Part shown: one piece after another, positions 26,136-33,546 of the stretch
Numbering within the stretch: position 1 is the stretch's first letter
Layout of the letters: each line of letters starts with the position of its first letter
DNA from: Rhizobium sp. ACO-34A
GTDB taxonomy: Bacteria; Pseudomonadota; Alphaproteobacteria; Rhizobiales; Rhizobiaceae
Direction of reading: 5' to 3'
Length of the DNA stretch: 64,000 nucleotides
Assembly: GCA_002600635.1 (NCBI GenBank)
Contig: CP021371.1
Span: forward strand, 995,001 to 1,059,000
The notes under the pieces: generated by a model
Told to the model about the DNA's origin: nothing
The model's database searches: none
The model's input: the letters and a program-made list of their open reading frames with translations, nothing else
Program-made: the position numbers and the translations under genes

Positions 26136-28181
26136 TCAGGCGATCACTGTTTGCATCACGTCCGCAGGACTTGCGTGAGCCGCTCCGAAGTCATTCGCCG
26201 AATTGAAGACAATGTCGTCCGTGTCGGGGGTCACGGGATCATTGTCGAGAAAGGCGATGACTTCGTTGGCAAGCTGGTTGTTCACCGGTTGCGGCTGGGT
26301 GTGGTCATCTTCCACGAGGCCTCCCTGGATCAGAATGGCGTCGGAATAGGTCTGGCCCGCCACATAGGTCGAGCCGCCGAAACTGTCGTAATCGACGATC
26401 TGGGCGATGTTGATGACCGCATTGCTGCCGGTGTCGATGGTGACGGTGGCGTTCTGGTTGCTGGCGAGATAATCCGACGCGGCCTGCGTGACATGGTCGG
26501 CATCGCCGAGAATGCTCACCTGCTTGATATAGGTGATGTCGTAGAGATTGCCGGTGATGTAGAGAACGTTCAGCCATTCGTGACCGACGAAATTGGCGTC
26601 GGTTCCCAGCGTTTCCGGCATGTTCGGATCGCCGTTCTGAATGTTCTGCTGTGCCTGCTTCATGTAGTCAGGCATCGCCTCGAAGCGATCGTTGCTGCCG
26701 ACGTTATGGATCGAGGCCTCGTTCCACAAAAGGTTGTTGCCGGTCTGCGTCGTGACGTTGTCGGCACATCCCGGTTCGCCGGTAATCGTGTCGTTGTCAT
26801 AGAGAACGGCCAGCTGGCTGATGATGTTCATGTCGAGCACGTTGCCGCCGACGATTACCAGGTCGTATTGCTGGCTCAGCCCGAGATAGGCTGTGATGTT
26901 GAACGCGGCGTTGCCGCCGATCAGCACGGTCGTCTCGTAACCGGTTGTGGTGACGATCATCTGGTCGTTGTCGGTAACGAAATTGTACTGTTCGATCCAC
27001 TGCACGAAGCAGACGTCCCCGTCGATGACGCTCACGCGCCAGTCGGAAGGGTAGGTCGGATCCTGATCCGGAGCCGTATGGCTGTCCGTTCCGGTGTCCC
27101 CGAAGACCGTGCGGTCGAATGCGGCGATGTTGAGGGCGATGGTCGGCAGGTGGCTGCTATCGACGTCACCACCTTCGCCGCCGCATCCGTTCGGGGCAAA
27201 GGCGTTGGTGTCGTTGTCGCTGTAGACATAAGCCTGCGTGATCACATCGATCTGGTGGTAGTTGCCCATCACGCTCATCACCGGCGTAATCACGCCCGTC
27301 GTCGTGAAGCTGGCGATGTTGACGACGACATTGGCACCGGCAGTGATTTCGAGCGTGTTCTGCGGTCCCGGCTGTTCGAGCGGCGTTTCGCTTTCTTCCG
27401 GGTCTTCTTCCACTTTGGCCAGCCCGCGATCGGGTATCAGGTCATCGAGCGAGGGGACTTCCTCCGTCAGCACTCCATTGACATAGGTGCCGTGGATCTC
27501 GTCACCCGCCAGAACGAAGTTCACCTCGCCATCGTCGCCGATCGTTGTCGTGTTGTTGGCGACCAGTTCCTCTTTGTATTCGTGAACCTCCTGCGCGATT
27601 TTCTGCAGGCCTTCGTAAGTGTCTGTGCGATGGAGATCGGAAAAGGGGGTGAAGCGCACGGCGTCGGTTGCGAACTCCGCCAGCCGCTCGACGACGTAGC
27701 CGGTATCCAGCTTCTCGTGATAGGTGCTGGTCATGTTCAGGTAGTCGTCGTCGAAAAGCAGATTGATCTGCGCCATGTGCGAAATGGCCGATCCCGCTCC
27801 GGGATGGACGACAAGACGTTCATCTATTTCGACAGGAATGTGGGGTTCGTCCAAACCCATGCGTGGCAGCCTGAATCCGCCCGCGAAACCTTCATCGAGA
27901 TCCATGAATTCCTGTGTCGAGATCGGATCAAAGTATGCCCGTCCCCCGACATCGAAGAGCCTGTAATCATTGTCCTGGTATTCGACGCCCGGAATATAGC
28001 CTTTCAGTGCGAGGTCGGAGGCGAAATTGGGATCCAGCGCTTCGAGATCCTCCGGAGGTGATGCGGTATTGTCACTCACCTGACCGCCCGTGTAGCCGAT
28101 GCGCAGCCGCGCCTCGTCCATGACGCTGTCGAAATGCCCGATGAAGTGGGCGATGATTTCGGAAATCCTGTCGATCTGCAT
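26136..28181 (-). CDS. Large acidic repeat protein, probable type I secretion substrate
   Basis: I do not recognise a named family. The 681-residue, acidic protein has no N-terminal signal peptide. It contains at least four copies of a roughly 21-residue motif, at about 306-326, 388-408, 446-466 and 544-564, plus a weaker one near 129-148. The shared pattern is Gly-Asn/Asp, six residues, Ile, any, Gln, five residues, Asp-x-Asp. Examples are GNVLDMNIISQLAVLYDND and GNLYDITYIKQVSILGDAD. Between them lie segments such as GANVVVNIA, GGNAAFNITA and GSNAVINIA. This looks like a beta-solenoid with acidic, possibly calcium-binding turns. The acidic C-terminus without Cys would suit a type I signal. 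ATG 28181, preceded by GGGAGG, is better than ATG 28199. It lies directly upstream of the exporter gene. Confidence 0.75.
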   Translation of the reverse strand: MQIDRISEIIAHFIGHFDSVMDEARLRIGYTGGQVSDNTASPPEDLEALDPNFASDLALKGYIPGVEYQDNDYRLFDVGGRAYFDPISTQEFMDLDEGFAGGFRLPRMGLDEPHIPVEIDERLVVHPGAGSAISHMAQINLLFDDDYLNMTSTYHEKLDTGYVVERLAEFATDAVRFTPFSDLHRTDTYEGLQKIAQEVHEYKEELVANNTTTIGDDGEVNFVLAGDEIHGTYVNGVLTEEVPSLDDLIPDRGLAKVEEDPEESETPLEQPGPQNTLEITAGANVVVNIASFTTTGVITPVMSVMGNYHQIDVITQAYVYSDNDTNAFAPNGCGGEGGDVDSSHLPTIALNIAAFDRTVFGDTGTDSHTAPDQDPTYPSDWRVSVIDGDVCFVQWIEQYNFVTDNDQMIVTTTGYETTVLIGGNAAFNITAYLGLSQQYDLVIVGGNVLDMNIISQLAVLYDNDTITGEPGCADNVTTQTGNNLLWNEASIHNVGSNDRFEAMPDYMKQAQQNIQNGDPNMPETLGTDANFVGHEWLNVLYITGNLYDITYIKQVSILGDADHVTQAASDYLASNQNATVTIDTGSNAVINIAQIVDYDSFGGSTYVAGQTYSDAILIQGGLVEDDHTQPQPVNNQLANEVIAFLDNDPVTPDTDDIVFNSANDFGAAHASPADVMQTVIA

Positions 28182-28271
28182 GTCCGCCTCCCTGCCCATG
28201 CGTCAAACGGCCATGCATGACGGAAATTTCCGTCGCATCGCCCGTCCTCGCTGACACAGCCTCAAGCCGCT

Positions 28272-28300
28272 GGACTGCACCGGGCGCGCCGGTGCAGTCC
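28272..28300. other. Perfect 12-base hairpin between the two secreted-protein genes
   Basis: GGACTGCACCGG (28272-28283) and CCGGTGCAGTCC (28289-28300) form a perfect stem with a five-base loop. In the direction of transcription (minus) it lies about 25 bases after the acidic protein's stop and about 90 bases before the large protein's start. No T-run follows on that strand, so it may stabilise the upstream mRNA or attenuate rather than terminate; a T-rich run follows on the plus strand. Confidence 0.6.
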
Positions 28301-28323
28301 TTTCTTGTCTTGGGGGGAAGCTA

Positions 28324-29307
28324 TCAGGCGCCCGAGTCCTCGCCGGTATGCGTGACATAGGAGTCGCCGCCTATGACGCTGCTGTCGATCGTGTTGCTCA
28401 GCAGGTTCGCACCCTGGACGAACTCGAAGTGGAAGCCCGAGTTGGCAAGGATTGCCGAAGCATCGGCCGTGCTCGCGCCGGAGACGTCGTCGCCTGCGGT
28501 GAGATCCCAGCCCTTGGAGTCGAGCTGCACACCTTCGCTGCTGCCGGCCTCGCCGCCATTGGCGTTCAGGTAGTTCTGGGCGCCGCCATTTTCCATGCGG
28601 ACTTCCCAGGCCGTATCCTGGTCGGCGAGATGGCTTGCCTGAACAGCGCTGAAGCCGCTGTCGTTGCCGGCACCGTTGAGCGAGTCGTTCAGAATGTTGT
28701 CGACATTGAGCGTGAAGGAGAAGTCGTCACCGATCTCGAAGGTCAGGTCGCCACCGGCGATGCCGAGATTGCCGAAGTCGTGGACGTTGTCGAGCTGGCC
28801 GAAATCGTTATCGGACGCGTTGAAGCTGTCGCTCGTGGTGACGTTGAAACTGTCGGTGGTCGTCTTGATGTCGGTGTCCGTTTCGGTCACCGTCTTGATG
28901 TCGGTATCGATATCCGTTTCGGTGTTGGTGTAGGACTTGCTGTCATAGCTCCAGTCGTAATCGGAGGTATTGTAGCTGTCCGTCACCGTCGTGGTGTCGT
29001 TGTCGGTGATGGTCTTGATGTCGGTATCGGTTTCGGTGTTCGAATAGGACTTGCTGTCGTAGCTCCAGTCGTATTCATTGTCGCGATTGTCACCGTTGTC
29101 GGTTGCGACATCCACGTCGATCTTGGAGTCGACATCAACGTCGATGCTGTTGTCGGTATTGTCACGGTTGTCGCCATTGGCGAGGCCACCGACATAACCG
29201 GTCGAACCGTCATCCACTTCCGTAGAATTGATCGCACTGTTGGCAAAGCCATCAGCCAGGGCACCAACATTGGTCTCGTCGCCCTTGGGATCGTAATTAT
29301 AAGACAT
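28324..29307 (-). CDS. Asp/Thr/Ser-rich repeat protein, probable type I secretion substrate
   Basis: No named family is recognised. The 327-residue protein is extremely acidic and has no signal peptide or Cys. Residues about 43-160 are low-complexity, with two 38-residue tandem units starting YDWSYDSKSY at residues 79 and 117 and several TDTDIKT-type repeats. Residues about 168-327 look more ordered and end in an acidic, Gly/Ser-rich tail, as in many type I substrates. ATG 29307 follows GGAGGAACGGAA; the longer frame to 29355 would add a Cys-containing leader with no ribosome binding site. It is the first gene of the secretion block, and its acidic repeats suggest Ca2+-dependent folding outside the cell. 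Confidence 0.72.
   Translation of the reverse strand: MSYNYDPKGDETNVGALADGFANSAINSTEVDDGSTGYVGGLANGDNRDNTDNSIDVDVDSKIDVDVATDNGDNRDNEYDWSYDSKSYSNTETDTDIKTITDNDTTTVTDSYNTSDYDWSYDSKSYTNTETDIDTDIKTVTETDTDIKTTTDSFNVTTSDSFNASDNDFGQLDNVHDFGNLGIAGGDLTFEIGDDFSFTLNVDNILNDSLNGAGNDSGFSAVQASHLADQDTAWEVRMENGGAQNYLNANGGEAGSSEGVQLDSKGWDLTAGDDVSGASTADASAILANSGFHFEFVQGANLLSNTIDSSVIGGDSYVTHTGEDSGA
28846..29073 (-). repeat. Two tandem 114-base units in the acidic protein gene
   Basis: The units lie at about 28960-29073 and 28846-28959 and encode 38 residues each. The first ten codons (YDWSYDSKSY) are almost identical between them, as shown by GGACTTGCTGTC recurring at 28933 and 29047. Divergence increases toward the end of the second unit. 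Confidence 0.75.
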
Positions 29308-30012
29308 TTCCGTTCCTCCAAAAAAATTGGAGCAGCATTCGAAAATCCCTCTCATCTCAAATGGGATCTGTTTCGCGCTTGCTCCATATTGTTGTTGACC
29401 GCAGACGTACGATGTACGAACTCATCTGCAGCAGCTCATTCGTTCCGGGGATCCTTGAATATCCTCGAGACGCACTCTCCCTTCTCCGAAATGCATATGC
29501 AGATCGGGCCAAATTTTTCTTTTTGGCATTATTGGTCAGTCGATTAGAAAGGTCTGACTATTGTTATGCAATACTATTAATGACAGACCCGTCCTCTTCC
29601 GACACATGAACTCAACAGGAAAACGCACGTCGTTCCTAGCCACGAAATCGGATTAGTCAGTAGTGCTGAGAAGTACCGGAAATCACTTTCGGTTGCGCGG
29701 GTTAGCCGAAAACACATCTTCTGCGGGTTTGGCGAGAGGGCAAAAATTTCAGTAAAAACCAAGGGGGGAGGCGAAAATCATGGATGAGAGAAAATCTGTG
29801 GAGAATGTCCGGGTATGCCCAAAAAAGTCGCGTTTTGACCGAGTTTGTGGTTTTTTTGACGTGGAATAACCCAAAATGGTCATTTCCAATCCCTGCTTTT
29901 CGAACTAACATAATTAACTAATAATTAAAACAATGAAAGGGATTGGGGGCCAAAAGCGGCTCCCCCGCGGATCTGCATGTAAAGAGTAAGCTAACGCCAA
30001 GGGGAGGCATGT
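29308..30012. other. 705-base AT-rich regulatory region upstream of the secretion operon
   Basis: No gene is supported; open frames at 29361-29609 and 29702-29911 lack ribosome binding sites and recognisable content. The region is clearly AT-richer than the flanking genes and must contain the divergent promoters of the acidic-protein operon (minus) and the LuxR-type regulator (plus). It holds a 9-base inverted repeat, CCAATCCCT at 29886-29894 and AGGGATTGG at 29938-29946. GGGGAGG at 30001-30007 is the regulator's ribosome binding site. Confidence 0.55.
29886..29946. promoter_or_regulatory. Widely spaced inverted repeat upstream of the LuxR-type regulator
   Basis: The 9-base arms CCAATCCCT and AGGGATTGG are separated by 43 AT-rich bases. 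They lie 67-127 bases before the regulator's start and could be paired operator half-sites, possibly for autoregulation. Chance occurrence is also possible. Confidence 0.25.
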
Positions 30013-30786
30013 ATGTTTATGACTGAGTCACATATAAGTGACCCCGCACGTCATATGCCGGGGGTAGTTCAGGGCAATTCTATACTGATGATCGCGAGGC
30101 AGGATCTTTTAGCCGAGTGTTTGGCTGAGGTTCTCTCCAGAAAATTCCCAAATCATGACATTATAGTTCGCGCTGCCATGCGGGATGTCAGTGAAAACGA
30201 AGAAAATGAAGCAAATCTGATCTTGCTTTATCGTCTTTCCTCCGCAGATATACAGGACGTCCTTCACAGATTGCGACGTGACAAGGATGGCGCTTCGATC
30301 GGTATCGTCGTCGATGGCGTAGGACAGTTGGACGCCTACTACCGCAACCTCGCCGAAGCCCGCACAATTGATGGGATTTTGCCGCTCAACCTGCGGCTCG
30401 ATGTATTTCTCGCCGCAGTCGACCTGCTCGCAAAGGGTGGGGAGCATTTCCCTTCGGCTCTTCTGCAGCGTTTGAGCAGCGATGCGCCCCTCGTCGAGGT
30501 TTCGTATGAGAGTGGTCTGGTCACGGCGGCCAGGTCGAATACCCTGACTCTGCCGAACGGGGATATGGCGGCTCTCACGACGAGGGAAGTCCAGATCCTC
30601 GATCTCATCTGCGAAGGGACGCAGAACAAGATCATCGCAGACCGGCTGAACCTTTCGGAAAACACCGTGAAGGTGCACATCCGGAACATCTACAAGAAGA
30701 TGCACGTACGCAACCGCACCGAAGCGGCCTCGCGCTTCTTCAACAATGACAGGTCGACGAGCGGCCAGAGCAGGCGGCAGAACTGA
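30013..30786 (+). CDS. LuxR/NarL-family transcriptional regulator with a degenerate receiver domain
   Basis: A 257-residue DNA-binding regulator. The C-terminal helix-turn-helix (LTTREVQILDLICEGTQNKI, then IADRLNLSENTVKVHIRNIY and KKMHVRNRTEA, residues about 188-240) is a clear NarL/FixJ type. The N-terminal 130 residues resemble a receiver fold (SILMIARQDLLAECLAEVLS), but the position that should carry the phospho-accepting Asp reads LILLYRLS, and the usual acidic pair is missing. It therefore probably does not work by ordinary phosphotransfer, and no histidine kinase gene is near. ATG 30013 or 30019 may be used. Its position suggests control of the divergent secretion operon or the polysaccharide operon downstream. 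Confidence 0.82.
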   Translation: MFMTESHISDPARHMPGVVQGNSILMIARQDLLAECLAEVLSRKFPNHDIIVRAAMRDVSENEENEANLILLYRLSSADIQDVLHRLRRDKDGASIGIVVDGVGQLDAYYRNLAEARTIDGILPLNLRLDVFLAAVDLLAKGGEHFPSALLQRLSSDAPLVEVSYESGLVTAARSNTLTLPNGDMAALTTREVQILDLICEGTQNKIIADRLNLSENTVKVHIRNIYKKMHVRNRTEAASRFFNNDRSTSGQSRRQN

Positions 30787-30804
30787 TCCTGCCTTGGGTT
30801 TGTC

Positions 30805-31161
30805 TCAGCGCAGGAAGCAGCGCGACTTCTGACCGAAGCCGCTCGGTGAACATATATATGGCGCGGAGCCCAGGTAGGCGGTTTTCGTTTCCCGGGCTTG
30901 CGGCATCTCGATGGCATTGTCGCCGGCGCTCGCCTGCCGCATTTCATCGGAGCTGCTGTAGCCGTAAGCTTCCGTAGTCGATCGCGTTTTGCGGATCGTT
31001 TCGTCGTGCTGTCTGCTCGGCTGGGGCTCATTGGCCGCCAGCTCGGCGTCAGCAACAGAGCAGGATGCAAGCGACGTCGCTGCAAGCGCGATCGCGCCTG
31101 CCATGCTTACTGCAAGCATTCCACTCGAGCCGTTGCGGCTCGTCTTCAGATATCCCCGCAT
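30805..31161 (-). CDS. Small putative lipoprotein of unknown function
   Basis: A 118-residue protein with a long basic N-region, the hydrophobic segment MLAVSMAGAIALAATSLASC and a lipobox-like LASC, so Cys34 could be lipidated. The middle is polar and probably disordered. The C-terminus YICSPSGFGQKSRCFLR has two cysteines that could form a disulfide and resembles tails of small exported rhizobial proteins. It converges on the regulator gene (18 bases between stops) and is divergent from the polysaccharide operon. Codon use is compatible with a real gene, but support is moderate. Confidence 0.55.
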   Translation of the reverse strand: MRGYLKTSRNGSSGMLAVSMAGAIALAATSLASCSVADAELAANEPQPSRQHDETIRKTRSTTEAYGYSSSDEMRQASAGDNAIEMPQARETKTAYLGSAPYICSPSGFGQKSRCFLR

Positions 31162-31529
31162 GTGTTACCCCGCCGTCGGTCACATCCAAAAGCACTGTGA
31201 CCGATTCGAGCGGGCTTTGACAGCTGTGTATTAGCAATTCCTGACAATGGGTGGGGAAAACTCACCTCGTTTGAGGTCTCAAGCTTTATGGTTAATCATA
31301 TATGACCACAAAGTACTACGTGTAATCATATCGGATTTTATCAAAAATATTCGTTGACCGGAATGGAAATAGAGGGCGTATTTGTATTTACACAAGGTTA
31401 ATTTCCAAATTTTATCAAAAATAGATTTGTTCTATTTTGGTACGTGGAGACTAAGTCTTGTGGAGTATAGTGTTCACTGGGTCGAGTTCAGGATATTTGT
31501 TTGTAGCCCTGAGGCTGGGGGTATGTGTA
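31162..31529. other. 368-base AT-rich intergenic region before the polysaccharide operon
   Basis: No gene is visible. The region is strongly AT-rich, unlike its flanks, and should contain the promoter of the operon starting at 31530 and that of the minus-strand lipoprotein gene. It carries an exact 15-base direct repeat (listed separately) and two AATCATAT elements near 31295 and 31324. Confidence 0.5.
31335..31423. promoter_or_regulatory. Exact 15-base direct repeat, candidate regulator sites
   Basis: ATTTTATCAAAAATA occurs at 31335-31349 and again at 31409-31423, with a 74-base period, close to seven helical turns. The second copy lies about 107 bases upstream of the operon's first start codon. 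Exact repetition in the promoter region suggests binding sites for one regulator, perhaps the neighbouring LuxR-type protein. Confidence 0.4.
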
Positions 31530-32561
31530 ATGCGTAAGCTCTTCTCCGATGATTCTCCTTCGCTGGATATGACTTCGGTACCTTTTCCACGCATGGTTCT
31601 CGTTAATGGCGGTGCCGGTTTCCTGGGTTCGCATCTCTGCGAGCGCCTGCTGGAGGCCGGTCACAGCGTCATCTGTTGCGATGATTTTTCGACCGGGCGT
31701 CGGGAAAACATCCGGCACCTTCTGTCGAAACCGGGTTTCCGCGTCATGGAACACGACGTGCGTGATCCCTATGACGTCGATGCCTCGCTGATATTCAACT
31801 TCGCCTCGCCGGCCTCGCCGCCGGACTACCAGCGCGACCCGGTCGGCACGTTGCTGACCGGCGTGCTCGGGGCGCTGAACGCGCTTGATCTTGCCCGGCG
31901 CAATAGCGCAATTGTGGTGCAATCATCGACCTCCGAGGTCTATGGCGATCCGCTCCAGCATCCGCAGCAGGAAAGCTATTGCGGCAACGTCAATCCGATC
32001 GGGCCGCGAGGATGCTATGATGAGGGCAAGCGTTGCGCCGAGACGCTGTTCTTCGACTATCACCGCAAGTACGGCGTCGATATCAAGGTCGGCCGTATCT
32101 TCAATACCTATGGGCCGCGCATGCGCCTGGATGACGGGCGCGTCGTCTCGAACTTCATCGTTCAGGCGTTGCAGAACCAGGACATGACGATTTACGGCGA
32201 TGGTCACCAGACCCGCTCGCTCTGCTACGTCGATGACCTGATCGAGGCCTTCATGCGCTTCTCCGGTGCCGGCAGCGATTGCAACGGACCTATCAATCTC
32301 GGCAATCCGGTCGAAATCCCGGTTCTTCAGCTCGCCGAGCTGATCCGCGATCTGACCAATTCCCGGTCGCGCATCGTGCATCTTGCCGCTGCTGTCGACG
32401 ATCCGAAGCAACGTCGCCCTGATATTTCCCGGGCGGCGGAAGAACTCGGCTGGCGGCCGCGCGTGTCCTTGAGGGACGGGCTGGAAAAGACCATCCGTTA
32501 CTTCGATGCCGTGATCGGCCAGGCCGCTACGGAAGGGCGCGAACCCGCGGAGGCATTGTGA
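31530..32561 (+). CDS. NAD-dependent SDR, UDP-glucuronate decarboxylase (UDP-xylose synthase)-like
   Basis: Family members convert UDP-glucuronate to UDP-xylose through a bound-NAD oxidation, decarboxylation and reduction. The NAD motif VNGGAGFLGSHLCERLLEAG lies at residues 25-44. The catalytic pair is Tyr163/Lys167 in RGCYDEGKRCAE, and FNFASPASPPDYQRDPVGTL and GRIFNTYGPRM are hallmark UXS segments. At 343 residues the length fits. I chose ATG 31530 (upstream CTGGGGG); ATG 31569 is an alternative. It begins a five-gene polysaccharide operon, with galE one base downstream, so it likely provides a pentose donor for the polymer or another glycan. Confidence 0.85.
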   Translation: MRKLFSDDSPSLDMTSVPFPRMVLVNGGAGFLGSHLCERLLEAGHSVICCDDFSTGRRENIRHLLSKPGFRVMEHDVRDPYDVDASLIFNFASPASPPDYQRDPVGTLLTGVLGALNALDLARRNSAIVVQSSTSEVYGDPLQHPQQESYCGNVNPIGPRGCYDEGKRCAETLFFDYHRKYGVDIKVGRIFNTYGPRMRLDDGRVVSNFIVQALQNQDMTIYGDGHQTRSLCYVDDLIEAFMRFSGAGSDCNGPINLGNPVEIPVLQLAELIRDLTNSRSRIVHLAAAVDDPKQRRPDISRAAEELGWRPRVSLRDGLEKTIRYFDAVIGQAATEGREPAEAL

Positions 32562-32562
32562 G

Positions 32563-33546
32563 ATGTCCCGCACAGTTCTCGTTACCGGAGGCGCCGGCTT
32601 CATCGGCAGCCATATCTGCAAGGCACTCTCCCATTCGGGTTTCATCCCGGTGGCCTACGACAACCTTTCCACCGGACACGCGGATGCGGTCCGGTGGGGA
32701 CCGCTGATCGAGGCCGATATCGCGGATGACGATGCGTTGCGGGCGGCTTTTGACCGGTTCACGCCGGATTGCGTTATCCACTGCGCAGCCAATGCCTATG
32801 TCGGGGAATCCGTCACCAACCCGCAAAAATACTACCGTAACAATGTGGCGGCGGGCCTCAGCCTGCTCGATGCCTGCCTCGCGGCAGGCATCGGCAGGAT
32901 CGTCTTTTCCAGTAGCTGCGCGACATACGGTATTCCCGAGCAGCTGCCGATCCGCGAGGACAGCGTTCAGGAGCCGGTCAATCCCTATGGCCGCACCAAA
33001 CTGATCTTCGAAATGGCGCTCGATGACTATGCGCAGGCCTATGGCCTGAACTTCGTCGCCCTGCGCTACTTCAACGCTGCCGGTGCCGATCCCGATGGTG
33101 AGCTTTGCGAACGGCATGAGCCGGAGACGCATCTCATTCCGCGGGCGCTGCTTGCTGCGGCCGGCATGCTCGACCGGCTGGAGATCTTCGGTCAGGACTA
33201 TCCGACCGACGACGGCACCTGCATTCGTGACTATATCCACGTCAGCGATCTGGCCGATGCCCATGTGGCCGCCGTCCGCCATCTGGCGAATGGCGGCGAC
33301 ACGCTGCGCCTCAATCTCGGATCCGGCCAGGGCACCTCGATCGACGAGGTCCTACAGGCAATCGACCGGATTACCGGTCGGCGGGTTCCGGTTATCTTCA
33401 AGCCGCGCCGCCCCGGCGATCCGCCGGTACTTTTTGCGGATACCGCGAGCGCCCGCACCAAACTCGGCTTCGTGCCACGCCTTTCGGATATCGACACGAT
33501 CATCCGTACGGCAAGCCCCAGCTTCGGCCTGGAGGTGGTTCGATGA
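32563..33546 (+). CDS. galE: UDP-glucose 4-epimerase
   Basis: GalE interconverts UDP-glucose and UDP-galactose in the cytoplasm. [20 protein letters not shown] at residues 4-23 is the NAD-binding motif. The catalytic YxxxK is in NPYGRTKLIFE, and LRYFNAAGADPDGELCERHE plus TPDGTCIRDYIHV-like DDGTCIRDYIHVSDLADAH are GalE signatures. The 327-residue length is normal. It starts one base after the preceding stop, and its own stop overlaps the glycosyltransferase start (ATGA). Confidence 0.92.
   Translation: MSRTVLVTGGAGFIGSHICKALSHSGFIPVAYDNLSTGHADAVRWGPLIEADIADDDALRAAFDRFTPDCVIHCAANAYVGESVTNPQKYYRNNVAAGLSLLDACLAAGIGRIVFSSSCATYGIPEQLPIREDSVQEPVNPYGRTKLIFEMALDDYAQAYGLNFVALRYFNAAGADPDGELCERHEPETHLIPRALLAAAGMLDRLEIFGQDYPTDDGTCIRDYIHVSDLADAHVAAVRHLANGGDTLRLNLGSGQGTSIDEVLQAIDRITGRRVPVIFKPRRPGDPPVLFADTASARTKLGFVPRLSDIDTIIRTASPSFGLEVVR

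Noticed and set aside
25866-28061. A 731-codon plus-strand frame opposite the large repeat protein
   Set aside because: The minus-strand frame has a good ribosome binding site, a place in the operon and internal protein repeats. The plus-strand frame is rich in Val/Asp/Arg/His, as expected for an antisense shadow.
26136-28181. Classical RTX toxin
   Set aside because: No GGxGxDxUx nonapeptide repeats are present; the repeat pattern is different.
28846-29073. CRISPR array
   Set aside because: There are only two adjacent 114-base coding units, without spacers or short palindromic repeats, and no cas genes are in the window.
28348-29547. A 399-codon plus-strand frame opposite the acidic repeat protein
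   Set aside because: It is Val/Ile/Gly-rich because it is the complement of Asp/Thr/Ser codons. It has no ribosome binding site or family motif.
29361-29911. Small open frames in the long AT-rich intergenic region
   Set aside because: They lack ribosome binding sites and recognisable motifs, and lie where divergent promoters are required.
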